A stretch of 49,319 nt of DNA, taken from contig PBIX01000025.1 in NCBI GenBank assembly GCA_002720975.1, positions 1-49,319 of the forward strand. The letters run 5' to 3'. This document shows positions 16,575 to 24,001 of this stretch, piece after piece. Both the position numbers and the translations under genes were made by a program. The stretch is from Planctomycetota bacterium (GTDB lineage Bacteria > Planctomycetota > UBA1135 > GCA-002686595). The stretch's first letter is position 1. The number at the start of each line of letters is the position of its first letter. The notes beneath the pieces were generated by a model. It saw only the letters and a program-made list of their open reading frames with translations. It was not told the origin of the DNA and made no database searches.

Positions 16575-18223
16575 CGCACGCCTTCCCTGCGCAGGGTGTG
16601 CACTTGATCGCTGGCGAGATTCTCGAACGATTGCCGTTCACCGTCCGGCCACAGAACTTCAAGGCTGTGCGGCCCGGCCCCATCACCCAGTCCGAAGTGC
16701 GCTCGCGGTGAGGAGGCGCCCTGGTAGGACAACCCACCCACCAACCAGCGCGTTTGAGAGGCGCCCCCGGTGTCCAGAATCAGGCGCGCTCCCAGGCCAC
16801 CGGTGTTCTGGGCTCCGGGCCGATCGTCGTGGAGCCGCACGATCATCCAATGCCCGCCAGCCGCGTCGTTGCGCAGGAGGCGCAGGGGTCCGTTGGATTC
16901 GGCGACCAGAGCGTCCAGGTCGCCGTCTCCATCCAGATCCCCGAAGGCCGCACCGCGGTCGCAGTGGGCTCCGCTCAACCAATGATCGGAAGCGAGGGGG
17001 GCCACACGCGCAAAGCGCTCGCCCTGGCGCTCGAACAGCAGGGGACTCTGGCGGTGATGCCAGCCCATGGGCGCAGTCACGGCTTCTGAGTACACATGCC
17101 CGTTGAAGACCAGCAGCTCCTCTTCTCCGTTCAGGTCCAGGTCCAGGAACGCGCAGGCCCAGCCCAGTGGGGCCATGCTCTCCATGGCCAGCCCCATGCG
17201 CCGGCTGCGATCCTCGAAACGGCCCGCGCCCAGGTTCACGTGCAGCGTGTTCGGATCGGCCATGAAGTTGGTGGTGAAGACGTCCGGCAGACTGTCGCCA
17301 TTCACGTCCCCCACGGCGATGCCCATGGTGGCCTGGCCCCAGCCATTCTCGTCGAGCGCGATGCCCGCGGCCTGCCCCTCGTCCACGAAGCGTCCCTGCT
17401 CGTTGCGGCGGAACAGGAAGTTGGCCTGGGAGTCGTTGCCCACCAGCACCTCGCTGGTCCCATCACCGTCCACGTCCAGGATCGTTACCCCCAGGCCGTA
17501 GGAAGGCGTGACGTTCGCAAAGCCCCACTCGCCGCTGACCTCGCGGAAGCGGCCCTGGCCCAGGTTCTCGTAGACCTCGTCAGGTTCGGCGGGCAGTCCC
17601 ACGGGACCGCCGAAGACCTCTGCCCCCCGAAACTTCGCGGGCGCCGGCGGCGTGGCGGGATCAAAGCGCACGTAGTTGGCCACGTACAGATCCAGGTCCC
17701 CGTCCCCATCGAGATCGCCCCAGCAGGCGGCGGTACTCCAGTAGCGAGACCCGAAGCCATCGCCAAGGGTCTCGAAGGTCCCGTCCCCTCTTGAGCGATA
17801 GAGGACGTTCTCGCCCCAGCAGCTGACGAACAGATCTTCGAACCCGTCACCATCCACGTCAGCCACAGCACAGCCGAAGCTCCAACGCTTGAGGTCGATG
17901 CCGCACGTGGCGCTGCGATCCGCAAATCGGAGGTCGCCCAGGTTCTCGAAGTAACGCGCCCCGGGTCCCCCGTCGGGATCATCCAGGGTGGCGCCGTTGG
18001 GGACGAACACGTCCAGGTCTCCATCCCCGTCCCCATCGATGAGGGTCACGGCACCGCCCTTGACCTCAAGCAGCTGGCTGGAGGGACTGTGGCCCGAAGT
18101 CAGGTGCATGACGAGGCCAGCCTCCTCGGTGCGATCGCTCATGGGGAATCGGCCCGGATCCGAACAACCCGCCGCAAGGCACAAGCCGGCCAAGGCCCCC
18201 CACTGCCTGCATGTAGGGCTCAT
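16571..18223 (-). CDS. FG-GAP/VCBS repeat lipoprotein with UnbV (ASPIC) domain, CRTAC1-like
   Basis: This is a 550-residue protein. The start at 18223 is chosen because it gives a lipoprotein signal (lipobox AAGC, Cys20) and overlaps the DUF5690 stop by 4 nt; the frame is open to 19207 but antisense-like there. Seven calcium-loop motifs mark an integrin-type propeller: DGDGDGDLDV, DVDGDGFEDL, DLDGDGDLDL, DVDGDGTSEV, DVNGDSLPDV, DLDLNGEEEL and DLDGDGDLDA. Residues from about 455 form the UnbV/ASPIC domain (GGLGARLILDTGG, FGLGDGAGPHSLEVLWPDG). Seven loops agree with a complete seven-bladed propeller. CRTAC1-like proteins in bacteria are exported and mostly of unknown role, probably adhesive or glycan-binding. 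It is the second gene in the operon, between transporter and TPR lipoprotein. Confidence 0.92.
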   Translation of the reverse strand: MSPTCRQWGALAGLCLAAGCSDPGRFPMSDRTEEAGLVMHLTSGHSPSSQLLEVKGGAVTLIDGDGDGDLDVFVPNGATLDDPDGGPGARYFENLGDLRFADRSATCGIDLKRWSFGCAVADVDGDGFEDLFVSCWGENVLYRSRGDGTFETLGDGFGSRYWSTAACWGDLDGDGDLDLYVANYVRFDPATPPAPAKFRGAEVFGGPVGLPAEPDEVYENLGQGRFREVSGEWGFANVTPSYGLGVTILDVDGDGTSEVLVGNDSQANFLFRRNEQGRFVDEGQAAGIALDENGWGQATMGIAVGDVNGDSLPDVFTTNFMADPNTLHVNLGAGRFEDRSRRMGLAMESMAPLGWACAFLDLDLNGEEELLVFNGHVYSEAVTAPMGWHHRQSPLLFERQGERFARVAPLASDHWLSGAHCDRGAAFGDLDGDGDLDALVAESNGPLRLLRNDAAGGHWMIVRLHDDRPGAQNTGGLGARLILDTGGASQTRWLVGGLSYQGASSPRAHFGLGDGAGPHSLEVLWPDGERQSFENLASDQVHTLRREGVR

Positions 18224-19533
18224 GTGGGATCCGGCCCGCGCCGCATGAAGTAGACCAGCGCAAATAGCAGTGACAGCCCACCCCCGATGCTCATGAAGTA
18301 GGTGAGCTGCTGGAAGAACTCGAGGCGCGAGACATCTGTGGCGAATAAGTCCTTGTACAGCTGCAAACCGACCGAACCCGTGTAGCCCACGGCGTCCGTG
18401 AGGTAGATCGCGAACACCGCGGTCCCCGCAAAGCGGGTATAGGCCAGCAGCCGATCGAACAGGACAGACCCGAAGGGCACGTAGGTCAGGTAGGCGCCCA
18501 GACCGATCAAGGTCATCCACGTTATCGAGTCCAACATCTCCCGTTCGAACATCCAGGTCACCGCACCCATCATGACCTGACCCGTGATCATGATCGACAA
18601 GGCGAGGATCAGACCCAGACGGTTGCTGCGCACGAGAGAGAGGAGCGAGAGGCAGATCATCACACCGAACGCGATGGGCACCTCCGTCTGAGTGAAGATG
18701 CCAGCGCGCTCTCCCAGGCCAAGCTCTCCCAGGATCTCCACGCCATAGTTGTCCCTGTAGTCGCGGTAGGCCGTCAGGAAGAAGTACATTCCCGACAGGA
18801 GCAGCATCCCGAGGGAGAACTCCCGCAAGAAGGCCCAGCGGCCGTGGGAGTCCATCTTCGTGCGTGGTGAGCGCTCCTCCTTGTCCGCCGCGGTTGGAAG
18901 TGGAAGCTGCGTGAGCAGGTAGACCCCCAGGAGGAAAGGCAAAAAGAACAACGCCCCGGTGGCAAAGGGCATCCAATACTCGGTGACCCCCCACGAGGAC
19001 ATCAGATAGCGCCCCACGTCCTTCACCATTCCGCTGGCCATGATGTACGAGCACGACATCCCCGCCAGCATGAACTCGGATGTGCGGCGCCCCTCCAGGT
19101 AGAGCACGACCGTCCCCCATACCATTCCGAGCGGCAAGCCGTTGGCGAAGATGGCGAGCACCTTCAGATTTCCGGGCAGGACCGCAAAGAGCAGCAGGGC
19201 CGCCCAAGCGGCCACGATCAGTCCCACCAGAAGTCGAGCCCGACCGCGCACGCCCGTCTCCGAGCAGAACTTCATGCCCACGAACTTGGAGATCGTGTAG
19301 CCGACGATCTGCGCGATCACGTAGGTGCTCTTCACATCCAGCGCCGTGCCCATGAACTTCAGCTCTTCATAGGTCGCCGCCGCAAAGGGCTTGCGGAAGG
19401 CGTACATACAGAAGTACGTGGTGAAGCTCGCGACGATGGCGTAGACACCCATGACTCCGGGGCTGGAGCGATCCAAAGCCCCGCGAATTCCGGTGGAGGG
19501 ATACTCTCGAAGGCCATCGGGTTGGTTATTCAT
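18220..19533 (-). CDS. DUF5690-type MFS transporter
   Basis: This is a 437-residue polytopic membrane protein of the major facilitator fold. The N-terminal membrane part reads VYAIVASFTTYFCMYAFRKP, which I associate with the DUF5690 family, related to organophosphate:phosphate antiporters (UhpC/GlpT-like, which share the YxxRK motif near helix 1). About twelve hydrophobic segments follow, with a long basic cytosolic loop in the middle (DKEERSPRTKMDSHG). The substrate is unknown; phosphorylated or glycan-derived solutes are possible by family resemblance. It is the first gene of the minus-strand operon, overlapping the next gene by 4 nt, and is divergent from the aldehyde dehydrogenase with only 62 nt between starts. 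Confidence 0.85.
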   Translation of the reverse strand: MNNQPDGLREYPSTGIRGALDRSSPGVMGVYAIVASFTTYFCMYAFRKPFAAATYEELKFMGTALDVKSTYVIAQIVGYTISKFVGMKFCSETGVRGRARLLVGLIVAAWAALLLFAVLPGNLKVLAIFANGLPLGMVWGTVVLYLEGRRTSEFMLAGMSCSYIMASGMVKDVGRYLMSSWGVTEYWMPFATGALFFLPFLLGVYLLTQLPLPTAADKEERSPRTKMDSHGRWAFLREFSLGMLLLSGMYFFLTAYRDYRDNYGVEILGELGLGERAGIFTQTEVPIAFGVMICLSLLSLVRSNRLGLILALSIMITGQVMMGAVTWMFEREMLDSITWMTLIGLGAYLTYVPFGSVLFDRLLAYTRFAGTAVFAIYLTDAVGYTGSVGLQLYKDLFATDVSRLEFFQQLTYFMSIGGGLSLLFALVYFMRRGPDPT

Positions 19534-19542
19534 GGGGCATCC

Positions 19543-19548
19543 AGTCTA
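19543..19548 (-). promoter_or_regulatory. Candidate -10 box (TAGACT) for the DUF5690 operon
   Basis: On the minus strand TCTAGACTGG is seen, with TAGACT ending 9 nt before the ATG at 19533. The related CTAGACTGG occurs at 23944 and 33449 on the plus strand ahead of other genes. No clear -35. Confidence 0.4.
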
Positions 19549-19595
19549 GACTCGGCCTCCCGTACGGATCCACGATCCCCTCCAAGCACCTGAAC

Positions 19596-20966
19596 ATGGC
19601 CCTCCAAGTCCACTCCCCCTACGACGACGCGCTGGTGGCCGAGTTGGATCTGGATACCGGCGCGAGCCTGGAGGGGAAGTTGGAGCGCGCGCGCGCTGCC
19701 CAGACCGATTGGCGCAGGGTGCCCGTGGCGGAACGCGTAGAGCGAGTCGCGCTTGCCATGGAGTGGTTCCGCGAGCACACCGATGAGGTGGCGCGGGACG
19801 TCACCCTGCAGATGGGCAAGCCCCTGGCCCAGGCCACGGGGGAGGTCGGGGGTTTGCTGGAGCGCGCACAGTTCACGATGGACATCGCGCCCGAGGTACT
19901 CGCGCCCGAGATCCTGCCCGCCAAGGAGGGTTTCCGGCGGCGCATCGAGCACGCGCCCTTGGGCCTGGTGCTCGACATCGCCGCCTGGAACTATCCCCTG
20001 CTGATCCCGACCAACGTGATCTTCCCCGCCCTGCTCGCCGGGAATGCCGTGCTGCTGAAACACAGCGCCCGCACACCCCTGTGCGGCCAGCACTTCGAGC
20101 GCGCGTTTGAAGCGGCGGGGATGAGCTCGCTGGTAACGCACCTCGTTCTCGACCACGCGGGCACGACTGCTCTGATGGGCGATGCTCGGGTGGGGCACGT
20201 CGCCTTCACCGGATCGGTGGACGCGGGCCGCCGCATCCACCGCGCGGTGGCCGAGCGCTTCATCGACGTGGGCCTGGAGCTCGGCGGGAACGATCCCGCC
20301 TACGTGGCGGCCGACGCCGACCTCGAGGCCACGGTAGCGGGCGTGGTGGACGGCGCCTGCTATAACGCCGGCCAGTCCTGCTGCGCGGTGGAGCGTGTGT
20401 ATGTACACGCCGACGTGTATGACGAGTTCATGGACCGCGCGCGGGTGCTGATGGAGGCCTACCGCATGGGCGACCCACTGGATCCGACAACGACCCTGGG
20501 ACCTCTGGCCGACGCGAGCAGCCTCGAAGGGATGGCTCGCCAGGTCGAAGACGCCTGCCGCCGGGGAGCGAGCGTGGTCACCGGGGGCAGCGCATCACAG
20601 GGCCGCTTCTTTGACGCCACACTCCTGGCCGGCTGCCCCAACGATTGCGAGGTCATGCAGGAGGAGAGCTTTGGCCCACTTCTTCCCGTCCTGCGCGTGG
20701 AATCCGACGACGAGGCCCTCGCCCACGTGAACGACACACACTTCGGCCTGACAGCCTCCATCTGGACCGTCGACCCCGAGCGCGCGGAGTGGTTCGCCGC
20801 CGGACACGAAGCGGGGACCATCTTTCAGAATCGCTGCGACTATCTGGATCCGGCCCTGCCCTGGACGGGCGTGCGCGACAGCGGCAAGGGCTCCACCCTC
20901 TCCCGCCATGGATTCCACCACCTGACCCGGCGCAAGGCGATCCACTTCCGGGACGCCCCGGGCTGA
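19596..20966 (+). CDS. Aldehyde dehydrogenase (NAD(P)-dependent)
   Basis: This is a 456-residue enzyme of the aldehyde dehydrogenase superfamily that oxidises an aldehyde to a carboxylate. The N-terminus is shorter than in most family members. Key motifs are present: AAWNYPLLIP, LLAGNAVLLKHS for cofactor binding, FTGS, LELGGNDP with general base Glu228, and NAGQSCC with the nucleophile at Cys262 (Cys263 adjoins it). The C-terminal EESFGPLLPV and the FQNRCDYLDPALPWTGVRDS segment complete the fold. It lies tail-to-tail (4 nt apart) with the SDR of a gamma-glutamyl hydrolase/glutamine-synthetase-like set, which suggests a role like PuuC, oxidising a gamma-glutamyl-amino aldehyde or a similar compound. 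Succinate-semialdehyde or betaine-aldehyde dehydrogenase activity is an alternative that sequence alone does not exclude. Confidence 0.93.
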   Translation: MALQVHSPYDDALVAELDLDTGASLEGKLERARAAQTDWRRVPVAERVERVALAMEWFREHTDEVARDVTLQMGKPLAQATGEVGGLLERAQFTMDIAPEVLAPEILPAKEGFRRRIEHAPLGLVLDIAAWNYPLLIPTNVIFPALLAGNAVLLKHSARTPLCGQHFERAFEAAGMSSLVTHLVLDHAGTTALMGDARVGHVAFTGSVDAGRRIHRAVAERFIDVGLELGGNDPAYVAADADLEATVAGVVDGACYNAGQSCCAVERVYVHADVYDEFMDRARVLMEAYRMGDPLDPTTTLGPLADASSLEGMARQVEDACRRGASVVTGGSASQGRFFDATLLAGCPNDCEVMQEESFGPLLPVLRVESDDEALAHVNDTHFGLTASIWTVDPERAEWFAAGHEAGTIFQNRCDYLDPALPWTGVRDSGKGSTLSRHGFHHLTRRKAIHFRDAPG

Positions 20967-20970
20967 ACAG

Positions 20971-21744
20971 CTACTCGGGCGTCACGTAGGCGCCGGTGAT
21001 CCCGCCGTCCACCACGAAGTCCGCCCCGTTGACGTACGAGGACTCCGAGCTGGCCAGGAACAGGGCCGCCTGGGCCATCTCGCTGGCCTCACCGAAGCGC
21101 CCCATGGGGATGTGCACCAGCCGCCGTTGGCGTTTCTCTTCGGTATCCAGGTAGTCCATCAGGAGCTTGGTACGCAAGGGGCCAGGACACAGAGCGTTGA
21201 CCCGGATGTTCTCGCGCGCGTGGATGGTGGCCAGCTCACGGGTCATGGCCAAGACGCCGCCCTTGCTGGCGGTGTAGGCGATCTGCGCTGTCGCGGCGCC
21301 CATGAGAGCGACGAAGGAGGCGGTGTTGATGACCGATCCACCACCGGCGCGCCGCAGGGCCGGAATGCCGTGCCGGCAACCCAGAAACACACCCTTCAGG
21401 TTGATGTCGATGGTGCGCTGCCAGACCTCGTCGCTGGTGGCCTGGCTGTCTCCGTCGTTGCCATCCATGATCCCCGCGTTGTTGAACAGCACGGTCAGCT
21501 TGCCGAAGGCCGACTCGCAAGCCTCGACCATGCCTGCACAGTCCTCGTCCTTGGAGACGTCCGCGTGAACGAACCGGGCCTGACCGCCAGCCTCTTCAAT
21601 AGCGGCCACCGTGTCCTGTCCAGCCCCGTCCACCACATCGACGACCAGAACGGCGGCGCCCTCTGCAGCAAACAACAGGGCAGACTCGCGGCCGATGCCA
21701 TTGCCGCCGCCGGTGATCAGAGCTACCTGGTTTTCGAGTCGCAT
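20971..21744 (-). CDS. Short-chain dehydrogenase/reductase (SDR)
   Basis: This is a 257-residue classical SDR. It has the cofactor motif TGGGNGIG at residues 11-18, Asp at the end of strand 2 (VLVVDVVDG), which favours NAD over NADP, NNAG at about residue 90, catalytic Ser in NTASFVALMG, the active-site YTASK, and the C-terminal FLASSESSYVNGADFVVDGG pattern typical of the family. The substrate is not readable. Downstream of the gamma-glutamyl hydrolase (15 nt gap) in the same operon, it could oxidise an alcohol or amine-derived intermediate feeding the facing aldehyde dehydrogenase (inference). Confidence 0.93.
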   Translation of the reverse strand: MRLENQVALITGGGNGIGRESALLFAAEGAAVLVVDVVDGAGQDTVAAIEEAGGQARFVHADVSKDEDCAGMVEACESAFGKLTVLFNNAGIMDGNDGDSQATSDEVWQRTIDINLKGVFLGCRHGIPALRRAGGGSVINTASFVALMGAATAQIAYTASKGGVLAMTRELATIHARENIRVNALCPGPLRTKLLMDYLDTEEKRQRRLVHIPMGRFGEASEMAQAALFLASSESSYVNGADFVVDGGITGAYVTPE

Positions 21745-21759
21745 GAGAGCTGCCTGGGT

Positions 21760-22449
21760 TCAGGGTTGAGCGCGGGCCACGAGGTCGTTGAAGAGTCCCT
21801 GCTGGAGAGGATCTTCCGCTGCGGAGAGTTCGGGATGCCACTGCACCGCAACAAGTTCAGGATGGGATGGAAGTTCCAGGGCCTCGATGGTGCCATCCGG
21901 AGCGCTCGCCACCACGACCAATTGTGAACCTGGTTGATCCACGGCCTGGTGGTGCCAGGAGATGGTGTCGCAGCGGGTGCAGCCGAGACTGCGGGCGAGA
22001 CGCGAATCCGGTTCGAGCTCGACCGGGTGGGACACGGGCTCGCGCGGGGGTAGGCGATGGAGGACTTCCTCCCCCACCCTGTCCGGCAGATGCTCGATCA
22101 GGGTCCCGCCAAGGACCACGTTCAGGACCTGCAGTCCGCGGCAGATCCAGAGGCTCGGGAGGTGCCGGTCCAGAACGGTCGCAGCCAGGGCCAGCTCGGT
22201 GCGGTCGCGCTCCAGATCCACACCGTAGTTCTCAGCGGCTCCGGTCCCGCCCCAGGTCTCAGGAGCCAGGTCGCCACCACCGGCCAGGACGATTCCGTCC
22301 AGGTCGTCGAGCCAGCCTGCCGGATCGGGTTCGCCAGGGGGGAGCAGGACCACCCGTCCGCCGGCCGCCCGCACACAGGTGACGTACTCGGCTGGCAATG
22401 TCAGCCGCCCCTGTGGGTCACGGCCATAGGTGGTGATCCCGATACGCAA
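21760..22449 (-). CDS. Gamma-glutamyl-GABA hydrolase family protein (peptidase C26)
   Basis: This is a 229-residue class-I glutamine amidotransferase-fold hydrolase of the PuuD type, cutting a gamma-glutamyl amide. The nucleophile elbow WICRGLQVLN contains Cys103, and the acid-base pair is His205 and Glu207 in VQWHPE. Also typical are DGIVLAGGGDLAPETWG and the LWICRG context. The N-terminus MRIGITTYGR matches the family start. It is 5 nt downstream of the glutamine-synthetase-like gene, so coexpression is certain in practice. The expected job is release of glutamate from gamma-glutamyl compounds made by that ligase. It is slightly shorter than E. coli PuuD. Confidence 0.92.
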   Translation of the reverse strand: MRIGITTYGRDPQGRLTLPAEYVTCVRAAGGRVVLLPPGEPDPAGWLDDLDGIVLAGGGDLAPETWGGTGAAENYGVDLERDRTELALAATVLDRHLPSLWICRGLQVLNVVLGGTLIEHLPDRVGEEVLHRLPPREPVSHPVELEPDSRLARSLGCTRCDTISWHHQAVDQPGSQLVVVASAPDGTIEALELPSHPELVAVQWHPELSAAEDPLQQGLFNDLVARAQP

Positions 22450-22454
22450 CGTGC

Positions 22455-23834
22455 TCAGATCTGCTCGAAGTAGCGACGCCGTTCCCAGTCCGTCACCGCG
22501 GCATCGTAGGCCGCCTGCTCGTGGCGCAGGAAGTGGGAGTAGTGGTCCACCAGCGCGTCACCGAAGGCCGCGCGTGTAAAGTCGCTGGACTCGAAGCGCT
22601 CCACGGCCTGTTCGAGACGCACCGGCAAGACGACCTGGTCCTTCGCCTTGTAGACGTCCCCGCGGAACATGGGCTCGGGCTCCGTTTTCTGGGCGATGCC
22701 ATCCAGGCCCGCAGCCAAGGCGGCCGCGAACACCAGGTAGGGATTGCAGTCAGCACCGGGGACGCGGCACTCGATACGCAGGGACGGGCCGCTGCCCACC
22801 ACGCGGAAACCCGCGGTGCGGTTGTCGTAGCTCCACGCCGCACTCGTGGGCGCCCATGAGCCTGACTGGAAGCGCTTGTAGGAGTTGACCGTGGGCGCAT
22901 AGAGGGCCATCAGCTCGGGAAGGTGCCCCATCCAGCCACCCAAGAACCAGCGGAACTCGTCGCTGCAACGGATGCCCTCGAGGTCACCGTCACCGGCAAA
23001 GGCGTTCTTTCCATCACGCCACAAAGAGAGGTGCACGTGACAGCTGGAGCCCGCCCCGTCCGCATGGGGTTTGGCCATGAAGGTCAGGCTCTGGCCCAAC
23101 TGGTCGGCCAGATCCTTGGCGCACTGCTTGTACACCACGTGGCGGTCCGCCATGGCGAGCAGCTCACAGTGGCGGATGTTGAGCTCATGCTGGCCAAGGC
23201 CCCATTCGCCTTTGCTGTTCTCCACGGGTACACCCGAGGCGGCCAGGTGACGGCGCATGGCACCGATCAGGTGCTCGTCCCGGCTCGCGTTCAGCAGGTT
23301 GTAATCCTGGATGACCGAGCTGCTCGGAGTGAGGCTGTGCCAGTTGGCCTTGGCGGCCTCCCGGTAGCTGTCCTCGTAGACAAAGAACTCCAGCTCGGAG
23401 GCACCTGAAGTCTGCAACCCCATGGCCGCGGCGCGCTCCAATTGAGTCTTCAGCGCGGAGCGTGGTGCAACCGACACGAGCTCCTTGTCCTGCCCGGTCA
23501 CGACGTCGCATAGCACCAGAGCCGTGGCCTCGCGCCAGCTGAGCACACGCAGGCTCCCGAGGTCGGGTGCCAGGTGCAGGTCCCCGTAGCCCTTCTCCCA
23601 GTTGGCGAACTCAAACCCGGGAATGGGCTCCATGTCCATGTCCACGGTCAGCAGATAGTCGCAGGCGTGGGCCTCGCCTCCCCCTACCTCCTCCAGGAAG
23701 AATCCCGCATCGTAGGTCTTGCCCATCAACCGGCCGTAGTGATCCGTGAAGGCCACATCGACCGTGTCGATCACCCCCTCCGCTACGCAGCGGCGCAGGT
23801 CGTCCAAACTCAGCATGCCTTCTTCGTGACTCAT
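22455..23834 (-). CDS. Glutamine synthetase-like gamma-glutamyl ligase (PuuA-like)
   Basis: This is a 459-residue member of the glutamine synthetase I fold. The N-terminal beta-grasp part contains VDVAFTDHYGRLMGKTY. Catalytic-domain motifs include ELEFFVYEDSY (metal Glu), GEWGLGQHELNI, AGSSCHVHLSLW (His), APTVNSYKRF and RIECRVPGADCNPYL. The end WERRRYFEQI resembles gamma-glutamylpolyamine synthetases rather than the tyrosine-adenylylated GlnA; the NLYDLP adenylylation loop is not seen. With a C26 hydrolase just downstream and an aldehyde dehydrogenase nearby, it probably ligates glutamate to an amine (putrescine, ethanolamine or similar) using ATP. An ordinary GlnA role is less likely. It is first in the operon; an AGGAA sequence lies about 10 nt before the start. 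Confidence 0.9.
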   Translation of the reverse strand: MSHEEGMLSLDDLRRCVAEGVIDTVDVAFTDHYGRLMGKTYDAGFFLEEVGGGEAHACDYLLTVDMDMEPIPGFEFANWEKGYGDLHLAPDLGSLRVLSWREATALVLCDVVTGQDKELVSVAPRSALKTQLERAAAMGLQTSGASELEFFVYEDSYREAAKANWHSLTPSSSVIQDYNLLNASRDEHLIGAMRRHLAASGVPVENSKGEWGLGQHELNIRHCELLAMADRHVVYKQCAKDLADQLGQSLTFMAKPHADGAGSSCHVHLSLWRDGKNAFAGDGDLEGIRCSDEFRWFLGGWMGHLPELMALYAPTVNSYKRFQSGSWAPTSAAWSYDNRTAGFRVVGSGPSLRIECRVPGADCNPYLVFAAALAAGLDGIAQKTEPEPMFRGDVYKAKDQVVLPVRLEQAVERFESSDFTRAAFGDALVDHYSHFLRHEQAAYDAAVTDWERRRYFEQI

Positions 23835-23854
23835 GGAAGCGGTTCCTGTTGGCT

Positions 23855-23860
23855 AGCATA
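23855..23860 (-). promoter_or_regulatory. Candidate -10 box (TATGCT) for the gamma-glutamyl operon
   Basis: On the minus strand TATGCT ends 20 nt before the ATG at 23834, leaving room for the AGGAA ribosome-binding sequence. No clear -35. Confidence 0.3.
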
Positions 23861-23944
23861 CCCCGCCAAAGGACCCCTGGGCGGCTCCGCAAAGGGGGCT
23901 ATAAGGCACACAAGAGCAAAACACCGTCAATCCGGTCCCAACGC

Positions 23945-23950
23945 TAGACT
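23945..23950 (+). promoter_or_regulatory. Candidate -10 box (TAGACT) for the DUF1800-DUF1501 operon
   Basis: GCTAGACTGG is present with TAGACT 51 nt before the ATG at 24002. The same core, CTAGACTGG, recurs before the second DUF1501 gene at 33449 and, on the minus strand, before 19533. Confidence 0.35.
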
Positions 23951-24001
23951 GGGTTTTCCAGAATCCAGCGTACCCCAGAGACCATCCCTCAGATCCGGAC
24001 C

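Noticed and set aside
18224-19207. Upstream extension of the FG-GAP/UnbV frame
   Set aside because: It would lie inside the DUF5690 gene on the same strand in another frame; the lipobox start at 18223 and the ATGA overlap fit better.
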